Source: Bacteroidota bacterium
GTDB lineage: Bacteria; Bacteroidota; Bacteroidia; Cytophagales; Cyclobacteriaceae
Reading direction: 5' to 3'
Assembly (NCBI GenBank): GCA_022571715.1
Contig: JACZXH010000037.1
Location: forward strand, 1-35,248
DNA: 35,248 nucleotides
Shown here: positions 1 through 8,462 of the stretch, in pieces
How positions within the stretch are numbered: the first letter of the stretch is position 1
Layout: each line of letters begins with the position of its first letter
Translations under genes and position numbers: made by a program
Notes under the pieces: model-generated
What the model saw: only the letters and a program-made list of their open reading frames with translations
What the model was told of the DNA's origin: nothing
Databases searched by the model: none

Positions 1-1450
1 CGCGGTCGTTCCATTTATATATAACCGGAAGAACATAATGAATTAAACTGCCATCAATTTCAATCCCCAGCGATACTCGGAATGCCGGGTCATTTTCTGG
101 TTTGCCAATCAAACGCAGATCATCCACTCTGTACATACCCAACGACCCCTTTTTATTTAACCAGTAAGGATTTGATATTGGCATATCGTCAGGAATTGCA
201 AGATTTGATTCAACAAATTCAGCTTTATTGTCGGCGAGTAATAAATCATGATTTTCAACAATTTTATTAATCAACCACACTATGCTTTTAAGTTTTACAG
301 TTGCTTCTGAACGGTTTGTGAGCTCGATTTTTATATTCAATATTTCGCCTGGAACTACATGATATTTTGTTGCAACAGCCTCCAGATACAATCCGGCACA
401 TGCTTTTATCAATTCATCCACTTCTTCCAATTTCTTACTGCGCCAGTACGTATCTTCTATTTTCGCTATCGCGATTTTCAGATCGATAAGCAGCGAAATA
501 CTTTTGGCAGGAGTACTTAAATCAAAATCACTGATGAGCTTATTAATTTTTACGGACATCATACTGCCTCCTTTCACCCTCCCCCATGTCATATCTATTC
601 CCTCGAAAAGATCATCGTCAGCCTGTGAACCATCAAAATATTCAAGGTACTCGATCTGCTCACCTCTTGACCCGGTTGAACCAAATCCCTGGCTTTTATG
701 CTGGCTTCGACTAACTGCCGCGATTTCAGTATATGACTCGCCAAGTTCCGGGTTGTATTCTCCCACATCAAGTACAACCACGCCTTGGTCGTCTTTGCTG
801 ATTGAATTGTTCCACCAACGTCCGGTATTCATTACCATGCGCGAGGGCTGCCATGTTTCTACATATTTCAACTGTTCCGGATAAGCGCTGGGATCTCCGG
901 CCATCCTGAAAGCATCAAGCGCCAGAACCGCCGAGGTAGTATGGTGACCGTGCCCGGCCCTTGCATCCGGCGGGAACCGTGTAATAATCACATCCGGTCT
1001 GAATTTCCTGAATGTCCATACCACGTCCCCCAATACCTTATCTCTTTCCCATATCCGTTGGGTTTCTTCTGTATTTTTTGAATATCCGAAGTCGTTGGCC
1101 CGAGTAAAAAATTGCTCGCCGCCATCTCTCCTGCGGGCAGCAAGAAGCTCCTGCGTACGTAATATGCCAAGTTGTTCTCTAATTTCCGGACCGATCAGGT
1201 TCTGTCCACCATCGCCGCGTGTCATTGACAAATACGCAGCGCTTACAAGTTTCCCGTTTTCCAGATACGTTATCATGCGTGTATTTTCGTCGTCCGGATG
1301 TGCCGCCACATAAAGCACATTGCCCAAAACATTAAGCTTTTTCAGATTCAGGTATATTTCAGAAGAAGAATACCTTTTTGGTGCTTGGGCGGAAGCATTT
1401 ATAATAAATAATGTACAAATGGCTAAAAACGAATACCTGATTTTTTTCAC
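1..1450 (-). CDS. Secreted PIG-L (LmbE-like) deacetylase, C-terminus outside window
   Basis: Zn-dependent N-deacetylase of the PIG-L/LmbE superfamily, probably acting on an amino-sugar-type substrate outside the cytoplasm. It opens with a GTG codon and a signal peptide (KKIRYSFLAICTLF..., cleavage near SAQA, residue 23). The zinc/catalytic signature AHPDDE follows near residue 47, then MTRGDGGQN and a later GHGHH-type segment. The frame stays open to the window edge, giving 483 residues with no stop. This exceeds a simple PIG-L domain of about 250 residues; the extra C-terminal half is beta-rich, as in the long Bacteroidota members. GTG was chosen because no in-frame ATG lies upstream and the signal peptide begins directly after it. 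It is distinct from the cytosolic BshB1 at 15528-16244. The substrate is unknown. Confidence 0.85.
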   Translation of the reverse strand, partial: MKKIRYSFLAICTLFIINASAQAPKRYSSSEIYLNLKKLNVLGNVLYVAAHPDDENTRMITYLENGKLVSAAYLSMTRGDGGQNLIGPEIREQLGILRTQELLAARRRDGGEQFFTRANDFGYSKNTEETQRIWERDKVLGDVVWTFRKFRPDVIITRFPPDARAGHGHHTTSAVLALDAFRMAGDPSAYPEQLKYVETWQPSRMVMNTGRWWNNSISKDDQGVVVLDVGEYNPELGESYTEIAAVSRSQHKSQGFGSTGSRGEQIEYLEYFDGSQADDDLFEGIDMTWGRVKGGSMMSVKINKLISDFDLSTPAKSISLLIDLKIAIAKIEDTYWRSKKLEEVDELIKACAGLYLEAVATKYHVVPGEILNIKIELTNRSEATVKLKSIVWLINKIVENHDLLLADNKAEFVESNLAIPDDMPISNPYWLNKKGSLGMYRVDDLRLIGKPENDPAFRVSLGIEIDGSLIHYVLPVIYKWNDR

Positions 1451-1804
1451 CTTTTTTACGTTTAATGAAACTAATGATTTCCAAACATAATTAAATATTC
1501 ATTGACAATCAGAAATAATATTACCAGCTGATAAAATACCTTTTCAATGGGCAGTGGCTTATTTAAACTGCCATGAATCATAATATCATGAAAATTATTT
1601 AAGCCAGAATTGTCATTATAAATTAACTGTGGCATTTATTTTAGAGTGATTTGCGACATCCCATTTTGATGGGACCAGGCTTTGCTCAATCTTTGGTACT
1701 TACCATAATCACAACTATGCCTCTGTTCCAATAATCTACGCGAACACCTGATTAACAGCCACTTATACCCTCAATACAAAGACCAATGACAATTCTGAAT
1801 TTAA
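1451..1804. other. Intergenic stretch without a recognisable gene
   Basis: About 350 nt between the PIG-L start and the stop of the next lipoprotein gene. Apart from the -7-like site, I see only a small hairpin (TCCCAT-TTTG-ATGGGA near 1659-1674) with no T-tract. There is no convincing ORF or RNA gene. Confidence 0.4.
1482..1489 (-). promoter_or_regulatory. Possible -7 element (TATGTTTG) for the PIG-L gene
   Basis: Read on the minus strand this is a perfect match to the Bacteroidota -7 consensus TAnnTTTG, about 30 nt before the GTG start. A TTG lies upstream but at 16 nt, shorter than the usual 19-21, so the -33 part is weak. Confidence 0.35.
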
Positions 1805-2227
1805 TCAGTACTTCCAAGCCACTGCGCTCAGAAAGTCTGCAAATAATGGATTGTTGCGTATATTGTGTACTGTATAGGTGATTGACAGCTCCTCATTGTT
1901 ATATAGTGTTCCAGCACCTTCAAATTCAAGATCACCGATACGCTGAAGAGGGATCCTTATCTTTTTACCATATTCGTACACCTCTGCAATTATCTCCAGA
2001 TCAGAATCGTATAAATTATAAATAATAATGATATTATCGAGATGCCGGGTTTTATAAATACTCAGATCATAAATGAAAGTTGCACCATCGGTTTCACTGT
2101 ATTCCTCTACCTCGTAGTTCCCCACAAGCAGATCTCTTTCATCTATCAAAAAGAGATCTTCAATAATAATATCGCACCCGCCAAGGATTATTGAAAAGGC
2201 AAGGAAAATAAGTATCGATCTTTTCAC
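1805..2227 (-). CDS. Hypothetical lipoprotein (140 aa)
   Basis: I do not recognise the family. The N-terminus is a lipoprotein signal: basic MKR, a hydrophobic stretch, then the lipobox LGGC with the lipidated Cys at about residue 18. The mature part is acidic and beta-rich, with many I/Y/L alternations, as in small Bacteroidota lipoproteins that form a beta-sandwich or barrel. It lies 76 nt downstream of another lipoprotein on the same strand, and the two may be co-transcribed. Probable location is an inner leaflet of the cell envelope. Confidence 0.7.
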   Translation of the reverse strand: MKRSILIFLAFSIILGGCDIIIEDLFLIDERDLLVGNYEVEEYSETDGATFIYDLSIYKTRHLDNIIIIYNLYDSDLEIIAEVYEYGKKIRIPLQRIGDLEFEGAGTLYNNEELSITYTVHNIRNNPLFADFLSAVAWKY

Positions 2228-2303
2228 AGCTAGTATCGTAATTGGCTAATTATGTAATCGCAAATTTGATACCAAAATCAAATTACCAGTAGAAGATTGC
2301 TGC

Positions 2304-2768
2304 TTATTCCTCCTGCAGCCTTGTATAGGTAGCCAGCACTTCCCTGCCCACACAATTCAGCATATTGAGTTGATACAATGAATTATCAAGTTTTTGAAAA
2401 GAAACCCCATTAATGTCATTCGCGTTAGGACAATTTTCCATACCTACCAGCTGTGTCTCATTATTTATTGTAAGTCCTAAAAAAATGTCATCGATAAAAA
2501 ACTTATAGGCCGTTACTAATTCACCGCTTGTAGGATCGAAAAAATCAGATTTCAGTATCTCAAAAAAATCCGGTGCCAGAAATTTCTCCATTTCTTTTTC
2601 AGGATCATCCGGATCGTACTCCTCTATTACCTCATTTAGGGTATAATTACCATCAAAAATATCAGCAGGCACCGGGTCATCGGCATTTTTACACGCCGCA
2701 AATCCACATATTAATCCTGTTGTTATCAGGAGAGTAAATATTCTGAAGATTTTCGAGGAATGAATCAA
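2304..2768 (-). CDS. Hypothetical lipoprotein (154 aa)
   Basis: Unrecognised envelope protein. The signal peptide MIHSSKIFRIFTLLITTGLI ends in a lipobox GFAAC (Cys near residue 26), followed by a KNADD spacer typical of sorted lipoproteins. The mature domain has the pattern 'FDGNYTLNEVIEEY ... LYQLNMLNC', resembling small lipocalin-like Bacteroidota lipoproteins ('G.Y.l' opening and a final strand), but this is only a resemblance. Two further Cys residues (NCPN and LNCVG) could form a disulfide. It sits just upstream of the other small lipoprotein gene on the same strand. Confidence 0.7.
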   Translation of the reverse strand: MIHSSKIFRIFTLLITTGLICGFAACKNADDPVPADIFDGNYTLNEVIEEYDPDDPEKEMEKFLAPDFFEILKSDFFDPTSGELVTAYKFFIDDIFLGLTINNETQLVGMENCPNANDINGVSFQKLDNSLYQLNMLNCVGREVLATYTRLQEE

Positions 2769-2853
2769 GCTGGTTTTAGGTTAAATTAAAATCCGGAATT
2801 TAATACCGAAAGTAAGGCAACAAATTCAAATAAAACTATTCCATCATTCATAT

Positions 2854-3033
2854 TTAACATGAAACCACGTCATTTTGTTTTACAGGAAAGAATAAACTGA
2901 AACTGCTTTCTGCCCCTTTTTCCATTTTCATTTCAATTTTATCTTCCATTTTATTTATTATTTCGCATACAATGTACAGTCCAAGTATGGACAGCAGGGT
3001 CGCATGGCTCGTGCTAAATACAATCAGAAAAGT
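2854..3033 (-). pseudogene. Relic of a sensor histidine kinase C-terminus
   Basis: One minus-strand frame, open from a stop at 3034-3036 to a TAA at 2854-2856, reads ILGLYIVCEIINKM, then KGAESSFSLFFPVK. This matches the G2-box end of a HATPase_c domain (usual pattern GxGLGLYIVxEI...GxGSxFxLxxP). The preceding residues are degenerate (the first glycines of the GTGLG motif are lost), there is no start codon, and no DHp/His box is present. I read it as the decayed tail of a kinase gene. It is only about 59 codons, so chance resemblance is not excluded. Confidence 0.5.
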
Positions 3034-3036
3034 TTA

Positions 3037-3470
3037 GCCCTTTTTTATATTGACAAAAAATATTACCTATTGTGAGAAATAAATTTACAACAAAAGAATC
3101 ATATTACGATCTATTGGATTTTATATTGATAAATAACTGATAATCAAGTATTTAATATATTTCTTTTAAACAAATAGATGATTAAAGATCAAAATATTTT
3201 ATTTTGTGGGAAAAAATATGAGCTACATACCACACTCTTTTGGGATACAGGTTGTCATATATAGAAAGTACGGAATTCAGAAAGATAAAAAATCAATATC
3301 TAAATGCATAGTGCTTAATCTCATTACTGCGGTAGATAATATATTCAGGTGTTAATTTCGTCCCTCAGAGATAAATATTTACATGGTTTTATAACTATAA
3401 GATCTGCCATGTCTTATTGACGGATATTAACATTTAAGCATCATACATTAAAATCCATAAGGCATTTATC
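3037..3470. other. AT-rich intergenic region
   Basis: More than 400 nt of visibly AT-rich sequence between the kinase relic and the heme A synthase promoter. All frames are broken by frequent stops, and no RNA gene or strong hairpin is visible. Confidence 0.4.
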
Positions 3471-3500
3471 TTGTCGTTCCCTGAAGGAGTCTTACTTTTG
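3471..3500 (+). promoter_or_regulatory. Bacteroidota-type promoter of the heme A synthase gene
   Basis: TTG at 3471-3473, 19 nt spacing, then TACTTTTG (TAnnTTTG) at 3493-3500. The start codon at 3520 is only about 20 nt past the -7 box, so the mRNA should have an extremely short leader. Confidence 0.7.
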
Positions 3501-3519
3501 CCTCCTGAATTTTGAATGA

Positions 3520-4587
3520 ATGGAGCAAAAACATAAACCGGTGGTGATATGGCTCTTTACCGGAGTTGTTCTTGTTGCTACCTTAGTGATTATCGGAGGT
3601 ATTACCCGTCTTACACAATCAGGTTTGTCAATGGTGGAATGGAAGTTGATCATGGGGAGCATTCCACCCTTAAATGATGCCCAATGGCAGGAAACTTTTG
3701 AAAAGTACAAGCAGTTTCCGGAATACAGCATAGTGAACTACGCCTTTACATTAGGTGAGTTCAAATCTATATTCTGGTGGGAATATGTACACCGTATGCT
3801 GGGCCGCCTGACCGGACTGGTCTTCATTATACCATTTACAATTTTTGTGATGCAAAACCGCGTTGATAGACAGATGTTAAAAAAACTACTGTTTATTTTA
3901 TTGCTCGGAGCATTCCAGGGATTTCTCGGATGGTTTATGGTGAAAAGCGGCCTGGTAAAAGATCCTCATGTAAGTCATCTCAGGCTTGCAGCGCACCTGA
4001 TTACGGCATTTATCGTTATCGGATTCATTCTATGGACCATTTTTAGTATTATCAAGCCAACCCGTTATCCGAAAGTTGACAATAAACTGGGCTGGATCAT
4101 CAAATCAGGTTTTAGCCTTCTTATTCTGCAAATTATCTATGGTGCTTTTATGGCGGGATTAAAGGCAGGGTTATATTACAATACCTGGCCAATGATGGGG
4201 GACGTTTGGCTACCGACTGAAGTATTGAATTCAATTACACGGGAAGGATTATCAGCTTTTTCAAATAATATTACACTTGTGCAGTTTATACACCGCACGC
4301 TTGCCTTTGTCGTTGCCGGTTTTATAATATGGGCATGGTTCCAGACTAAGAATAATAAAATATTTCATAATTCAGGACAATTTTCGTTTCAAAACATATC
4401 ACTATATACTGCAACAATCTTTCTTTTAATAATCCTCGTTATTCAACTAATTCTGGGCATCACCACACTTCTGTTTAAAGTTCCTGTGATGCTGGGAGTG
4501 CTGCATCAATTTGGTGCATTGGTATTATTTGGCGGATATGTGTTTATCGTGCATTACGTATATCATTCCGGCGATAGTACATACTAA
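3520..4587 (+). CDS. ctaA: Heme A synthase (COX15/CtaA family)
   Basis: Membrane monooxygenase that converts heme O to heme A for cytochrome c oxidase. The 355 residues form about eight transmembrane segments in two four-helix halves. Family hallmarks are GGITRLTQSGLSMVEW (residues ~27-42), and paired heme-ligand histidines: EYVHR (H~91) and HLRLAAHL (~152-159) in the first half, FIHRT (~H258) and LGVLHQF (~H329) in the second. Length and the longer N-terminal half fit the mitochondrial/COX15-like class found in Bacteroidota. The start at 3520 follows a promoter by about 20 nt; an ATG at 3516 is in another frame. No cta/cox partners are adjacent, so it appears monocistronic. Confidence 0.93.
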   Translation: MEQKHKPVVIWLFTGVVLVATLVIIGGITRLTQSGLSMVEWKLIMGSIPPLNDAQWQETFEKYKQFPEYSIVNYAFTLGEFKSIFWWEYVHRMLGRLTGLVFIIPFTIFVMQNRVDRQMLKKLLFILLLGAFQGFLGWFMVKSGLVKDPHVSHLRLAAHLITAFIVIGFILWTIFSIIKPTRYPKVDNKLGWIIKSGFSLLILQIIYGAFMAGLKAGLYYNTWPMMGDVWLPTEVLNSITREGLSAFSNNITLVQFIHRTLAFVVAGFIIWAWFQTKNNKIFHNSGQFSFQNISLYTATIFLLIILVIQLILGITTLLFKVPVMLGVLHQFGALVLFGGYVFIVHYVYHSGDSTY

Positions 4588-4722
4588 TGACTAAAGTATC
4601 ATAAAATACTGATTTTCAACTAATTCTAATTTCCCACTAACGCCATGCCTGCTCGCATGTACGGAGGGTTAGGTTGGGGTTTTCTAAAAACTCGTAAAAA
4701 ATTAAAGCGCCGTTAAAACCAT

Positions 4723-5481
4723 TTAATTTCCCGGGTACCAGTCTCTCAACCTGACCTCAATGTTTTTATCTCCGGCATTGACAAGAGATTTAAATTTTTC
4801 TATATCACTTAAACCACCTGAGCCCCGGTAATGATACGGATAAACAACTCGGGGTTTGAATTCCAGGACGGCATCGGCTGCCTGTCCTACGTCCATTGTA
4901 TAAGGCATATTCATGCATACAAAAGCGATGTCAATATCTTTCAGAGCGCGCATTTCGGGAATATCTTCTGTATCTCCGGATATGTATATCTTTTTATTTC
5001 CAATAGTCAACACATAGCCGTTACCCCTGCCTTTTGTATGCCTTGAATCGGCATTTTCAGGCAGATTATACATCGGTAATGCCGTTATTTTTATATCATT
5101 CCAAACTGTTTCTGTTCCGTTTTTCAATACCTGGATCTCCTGTTTGTACTTCTCGTCCATTTTGTCGGCTACTGCCTGTGGTACTACAAACAGCGCATTC
5201 TCCGTGTTAATTTCATCCAGTGTCTCACTGTTCATGTGGTCACCATGAATATCCGTAATTAATATCAAATCAGGTTCAGAAAATATGCCTAACGCATCCT
5301 TACCGCCATACGGATCCACAATAATGATCCTGCTACCCCATGTGAGTGCAAGTGTACCATGTAAAACCGGATAGACGGTTAGGTTACCTTGTCCGGTGTC
5401 AAATGGATCGCCTGACGAGGTTTGCCCATGTATGCTGATTGATACACAAAGCATTAGGGTAACCAAAATTATTTTTCTCAT
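4723..5481 (-). CDS. Exported metallo-beta-lactamase-fold hydrolase (UPF0173/UlaG-like)
   Basis: MBL-fold protein, 252 aa from the ATG at 5481. That start is preferred to an upstream in-frame ATG at 5550 because it begins a clean signal peptide (MRKIILVTLMLCVSISIHGQ), implying a periplasmic location. The fold is supported by the short metal motif DIHGDHMNSE (~residues 77-86), a GDT metal ligand (~169) and a late YPYHYRG histidine (~218). The family is the UlaG/UPF0173-type 'L-ascorbate lactonase-like' group, whose substrates are mostly unknown. It is divergent from the downstream GGT-like gene, sharing a short intergenic region of about 120 bp. A specific reaction cannot be assigned. Confidence 0.82.
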   Translation of the reverse strand: MRKIILVTLMLCVSISIHGQTSSGDPFDTGQGNLTVYPVLHGTLALTWGSRIIIVDPYGGKDALGIFSEPDLILITDIHGDHMNSETLDEINTENALFVVPQAVADKMDEKYKQEIQVLKNGTETVWNDIKITALPMYNLPENADSRHTKGRGNGYVLTIGNKKIYISGDTEDIPEMRALKDIDIAFVCMNMPYTMDVGQAADAVLEFKPRVVYPYHYRGSGGLSDIEKFKSLVNAGDKNIEVRLRDWYPGN

Positions 5482-5624
5482 ATCATTTTTTAGAGTAATA
5501 TCCGTTATATCCATCTTTGGTTTAAAAAGTATGAAGTTTTTACCGAACAAAATACAACCTAACAGTAATCCATCAACAAATCAATAATTTTTTGCTAATT
5601 TTAGCTATGCGAATCAAATCAGCT

Positions 5625-7472
5625 ATGAAAACCCTCCGAAAATTGATCTTTATTTTTATTATTTTACTCCCACTAACTACCGTCGCACAATCCACCCAGA
5701 AACCTGTCTTACACGGCAATCACTGGATGGCCATTACCGGGAAACCGCTTGGTGCTACGGCTGGCGCCATGATATTTAATCAGGGAGGCAATGCCGTTGA
5801 CGCCGCCTGCGCCATGCTGGCAGCAACCAGCACAATGTGGGATGTACTGAGCTGGGGCGGGGAGACCCAGGCATTGATTTATAATCCCAAAACCGGCAAA
5901 GTGATAGGCATCAATGCATTGGGAGTTGCTCCTACTGGCGCCACTCCTGAGTTTTTCATTGAAAAGGAAATGAATTATCCGCCTGCATATGGTCCGCTGA
6001 GTGCTGTTACTCCCGGTACCCCCGGAGGACTGATGACCATGCTGGCAGAGTACGGTACCATGAGCCTGAAAGACGTACTGGCGCCGGCATTACAGATGGC
6101 AGAAGGCTACCCGATCGAAGCCCAGGCTGCAAATGCCATTGAAAGGCACAAAGACCGGATCAGGGAATGGCCCTGGTCCAAAAAGGTGTTTCTTGTACAT
6201 GAAGGCGAAGACCGTGAAGCTCCCTGGCCAGGAGAAATTTTCAGGCAGACTGACCTGATGACAACGCTTATGAAGTTGGTAGAAGCCGAACAAAAGGAAC
6301 TTTCAAAAGGAAAATCAAGGAAAGAGGCCATTTATGCAGCGTATGATAGGTTTTACAAGGGTGATATCGCCAAAGAGTTCGTAAGAGGGTGTCAGGACCA
6401 AGGCGGATTGATTACCATGAAAGACCTGGCCAACTGGAAAGTATATATTGAAGAACCGGTGATGACGACCTATAAAGGAATTGAAGTGTATAAACTTACC
6501 ACCTGGGTCCAGAGCCCTGTAATGCTTCAGGCATTGAACATGATTGAAAATTTTGATGTAAAAGGCATGGGGTACAATAGTACCTCCTACATTCATACGC
6601 TGTACCAGGTCATGAACCTCGCCTATGCCGACCGGGATTTTTATTACGGCGATCCGTATTTTCCTCCCGAAGAGCCTATCAAAGGACTGCTATCCAAAGA
6701 ATATGCTAAAGAACGGATCAAGGAGATATCAAAAGATAAGAACAATGAAAACGCAAAGCCAGGCGACCCGTATCCCTTCGAAGGAAAAGTGAATCCATAT
6801 CTGGATATTTTGAAAAAATGGGAAAATAAAGTTTCCGATTTACACGCGATTCAGGGTATTAACGACATGCCTTACGAAGAAGGCTTTCTGGCCGGTACTA
6901 CCTCTATACAAGCTGTGGATGCAGAAGGCTGGGTGGTTTGCATCACTCCGAGCGGCGGATGGATACCCGCTGTAATTGCCGGAAATACTGGTGTTGGTAT
7001 GAGCCAGCGCATGCAAAGCTTTGTGATGGATGAAAACCAGAATCCATTTAATGTACTCACACCCGGCAAGCGGCCGCGGGCTACCCTCACACCAACCATT
7101 GCACTGAAAAATGGAAAACCGTTTCTGTCGTTTGCCGTACAGGGTGGCGACTCCCAGGACCAGAACCTGCTGCAATTTTTCCTGAACATGGTGGAATTCA
7201 ATATGAATGTACAGGAAGCTGCTGAAGCTGCGAATATCAACAGCTATCAGATGCGTAGTTCATTCGGAGACCATAAAATTGAACCGGGAAGGCTTTTACT
7301 TAATGAAAATACGCCTCCGTGGACTCGAAAAGATTTATCAGAAATGGGTTACAAACTGAATTTCAGAAGCAGAACATCAGGCCCAATCAACGCCGTATTC
7401 TTCGACTGGAAGCACGGATCATTCTGGGGTGGCAGCAGCAACTACGGAGAGGATTATGGCATCGGATGGTAG
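5625..7472 (+). CDS. Gamma-glutamyltransferase-family Ntn-hydrolase, exported
   Basis: Autoprocessing N-terminal-nucleophile hydrolase of the GGT fold, 615 aa. The ATG at 5625 starts a signal peptide (MKTLRKLIFIFIILLPLTTVAQ); an ATG at 5607 is also possible, but a near-consensus -7 box (TAATTTTA, 5597-5604) lies so close to it that 5625 is preferred. Large-subunit landmarks are GGNAVDAA (~52-59) and TPGTPGGL. The processing Thr is in AGTTSIQAVDAEG (~423), and the small-subunit end carries GGDSQDQN. Two conserved gamma-glutamyl-binding segments are altered: the usual GRExAP Arg segment reads INALGVAP, and the usual SSMSPT reads RATLTPT. It is therefore safely a GGT-family hydrolase but doubtfully a true glutathione GGT. 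Confidence 0.88.
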   Translation: MKTLRKLIFIFIILLPLTTVAQSTQKPVLHGNHWMAITGKPLGATAGAMIFNQGGNAVDAACAMLAATSTMWDVLSWGGETQALIYNPKTGKVIGINALGVAPTGATPEFFIEKEMNYPPAYGPLSAVTPGTPGGLMTMLAEYGTMSLKDVLAPALQMAEGYPIEAQAANAIERHKDRIREWPWSKKVFLVHEGEDREAPWPGEIFRQTDLMTTLMKLVEAEQKELSKGKSRKEAIYAAYDRFYKGDIAKEFVRGCQDQGGLITMKDLANWKVYIEEPVMTTYKGIEVYKLTTWVQSPVMLQALNMIENFDVKGMGYNSTSYIHTLYQVMNLAYADRDFYYGDPYFPPEEPIKGLLSKEYAKERIKEISKDKNNENAKPGDPYPFEGKVNPYLDILKKWENKVSDLHAIQGINDMPYEEGFLAGTTSIQAVDAEGWVVCITPSGGWIPAVIAGNTGVGMSQRMQSFVMDENQNPFNVLTPGKRPRATLTPTIALKNGKPFLSFAVQGGDSQDQNLLQFFLNMVEFNMNVQEAAEAANINSYQMRSSFGDHKIEPGRLLLNENTPPWTRKDLSEMGYKLNFRSRTSGPINAVFFDWKHGSFWGGSSNYGEDYGIGW

Positions 7473-7631
7473 TAACTGGTTGATTTTAAAATTCGTGGAT
7501 TTAAGATTTAAGTTTAGTAATAAATTCTCCGTCCATCACCTGTTTTGGCACTTTTATAAAAAAATAGATGGATTTTATGAACTAAATTATCAATATCACG
7601 TTTTAAAGATTAAATAGTTTTAAATTTAGTC

Positions 7632-7919
7632 ATGAATACAAAAGAAATAGCACGTCAGCTTTACAAGTACACGTATCCCAACATTCAGCTACAGCAAATT
7701 CTCGACCTGATATCAGAAAACTACTACGGCCTGGATAAACGGGCATGGGAAAAAACAATGAAATATTACCGGAAACTTTTCGGTCATAGCTGGATAAAGT
7801 ACGTTTACCGTAAACTCGACTATCCGGATCTTTTCAAACTGGATATAATTACTTCATTCAAAGAGTATTACGCTTCACTCCGTGAAGAAGTAATGACTAA
7901 AAGAATAATAAATAATTAA
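7632..7919 (+). CDS. Hypothetical small protein (95 aa)
   Basis: Unrecognised. It is a soluble, tyrosine- and lysine-rich, probably all-helical protein without signal peptide or membrane segment (pattern LDLISENYYGLDKRAWEKTMKYYRK...). Composition and the clean ATG (after TTTAGTC) favour a real gene, but no conserved motif is visible. It follows the GGT-like gene by 159 nt on the same strand and may belong to its transcript. Function unknown. Confidence 0.55.
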   Translation: MNTKEIARQLYKYTYPNIQLQQILDLISENYYGLDKRAWEKTMKYYRKLFGHSWIKYVYRKLDYPDLFKLDIITSFKEYYASLREEVMTKRIINN

Positions 7920-8201
7920 TTATTACCCGCCCTGGGGATCAGCGAACAACATCCGTGTTACGCTGGTCAATTTCCATTAATTGGTCGAGTATGGAATACC
8001 GATCGCATTATGACACTAAAATATTCTGCTGCCATTGCAGGTCTGATCTTTGACAAAGCTACCTCCCTTTACGTTTACGTTTTCCACGGTCCATTATTAT
8101 TTTGAGGCGCTGAAATCAATTTATCGCTTTTAATTATTTCATTTTTTACTAAGTCTTGATATTTCATTTTAGCTCATAACAGGTTATAATAGGTACTTTT
8201 T
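7920..8201. other. Intergenic stretch, no gene seen
   Basis: Non-coding sequence upstream of the CTCTGTG-type repeat; all frames are interrupted and I see no RNA gene or terminator. Confidence 0.35.
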
Positions 8202-8322
8202 CTCTGTGAAACTCAGTGTACTCTCCGTGATTCTCTGTGTAATAGCCAAGCCTACATGCGGGTTGGTCACGGAGTTACACAAACACTTTGGTATGGGGTG
8301 AAGACACAGAGCTTCACAAAGG
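8202..8322. repeat. Degenerate inverted repeat rich in CTCTGTG/CACAGAG words
   Basis: The left arm (8202-8250) carries CTCTGTGAAACTCAGTGTA, CTCCGTG and CTCTGTGTAA. The right arm (8268-8322) carries CACGGAGTTACAC and ACACAGAGCTTCACAAAGG, approximately the reverse complement. A second, related-looking pair flanks 24631-24727. These look like worn copies of a dispersed intergenic palindromic repeat; no ORF is present. Confidence 0.5.
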
Positions 8323-8462
8323 AATGATGAATATAATTTTTACTATTACATGCCAATCAAGTCCAACTAAATTTAGCCTCTTCCAATCCAGTGATTCATA
8401 CTTATTTTATTATTCATGATAAAATTTCACTACCTTGTTTGTTATACTAACTAACCATAATT

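Noticed and set aside
504-884. Plus-strand ORF of 126 codons
   Set aside because: It lies opposite the PIG-L deacetylase gene, which has a signal peptide and AHPDDE motif on the minus strand; the plus-strand translation shows no family features.
6840-7240. Overlapping minus-strand ORFs inside the GGT-like gene
   Set aside because: Shadows of a well-conserved enzyme; no start signals or motifs.
7429-7617. ORF overlapping the GGT end
   Set aside because: Begins inside the GGT gene and continues into AT-rich intergenic DNA with no recognisable protein features.
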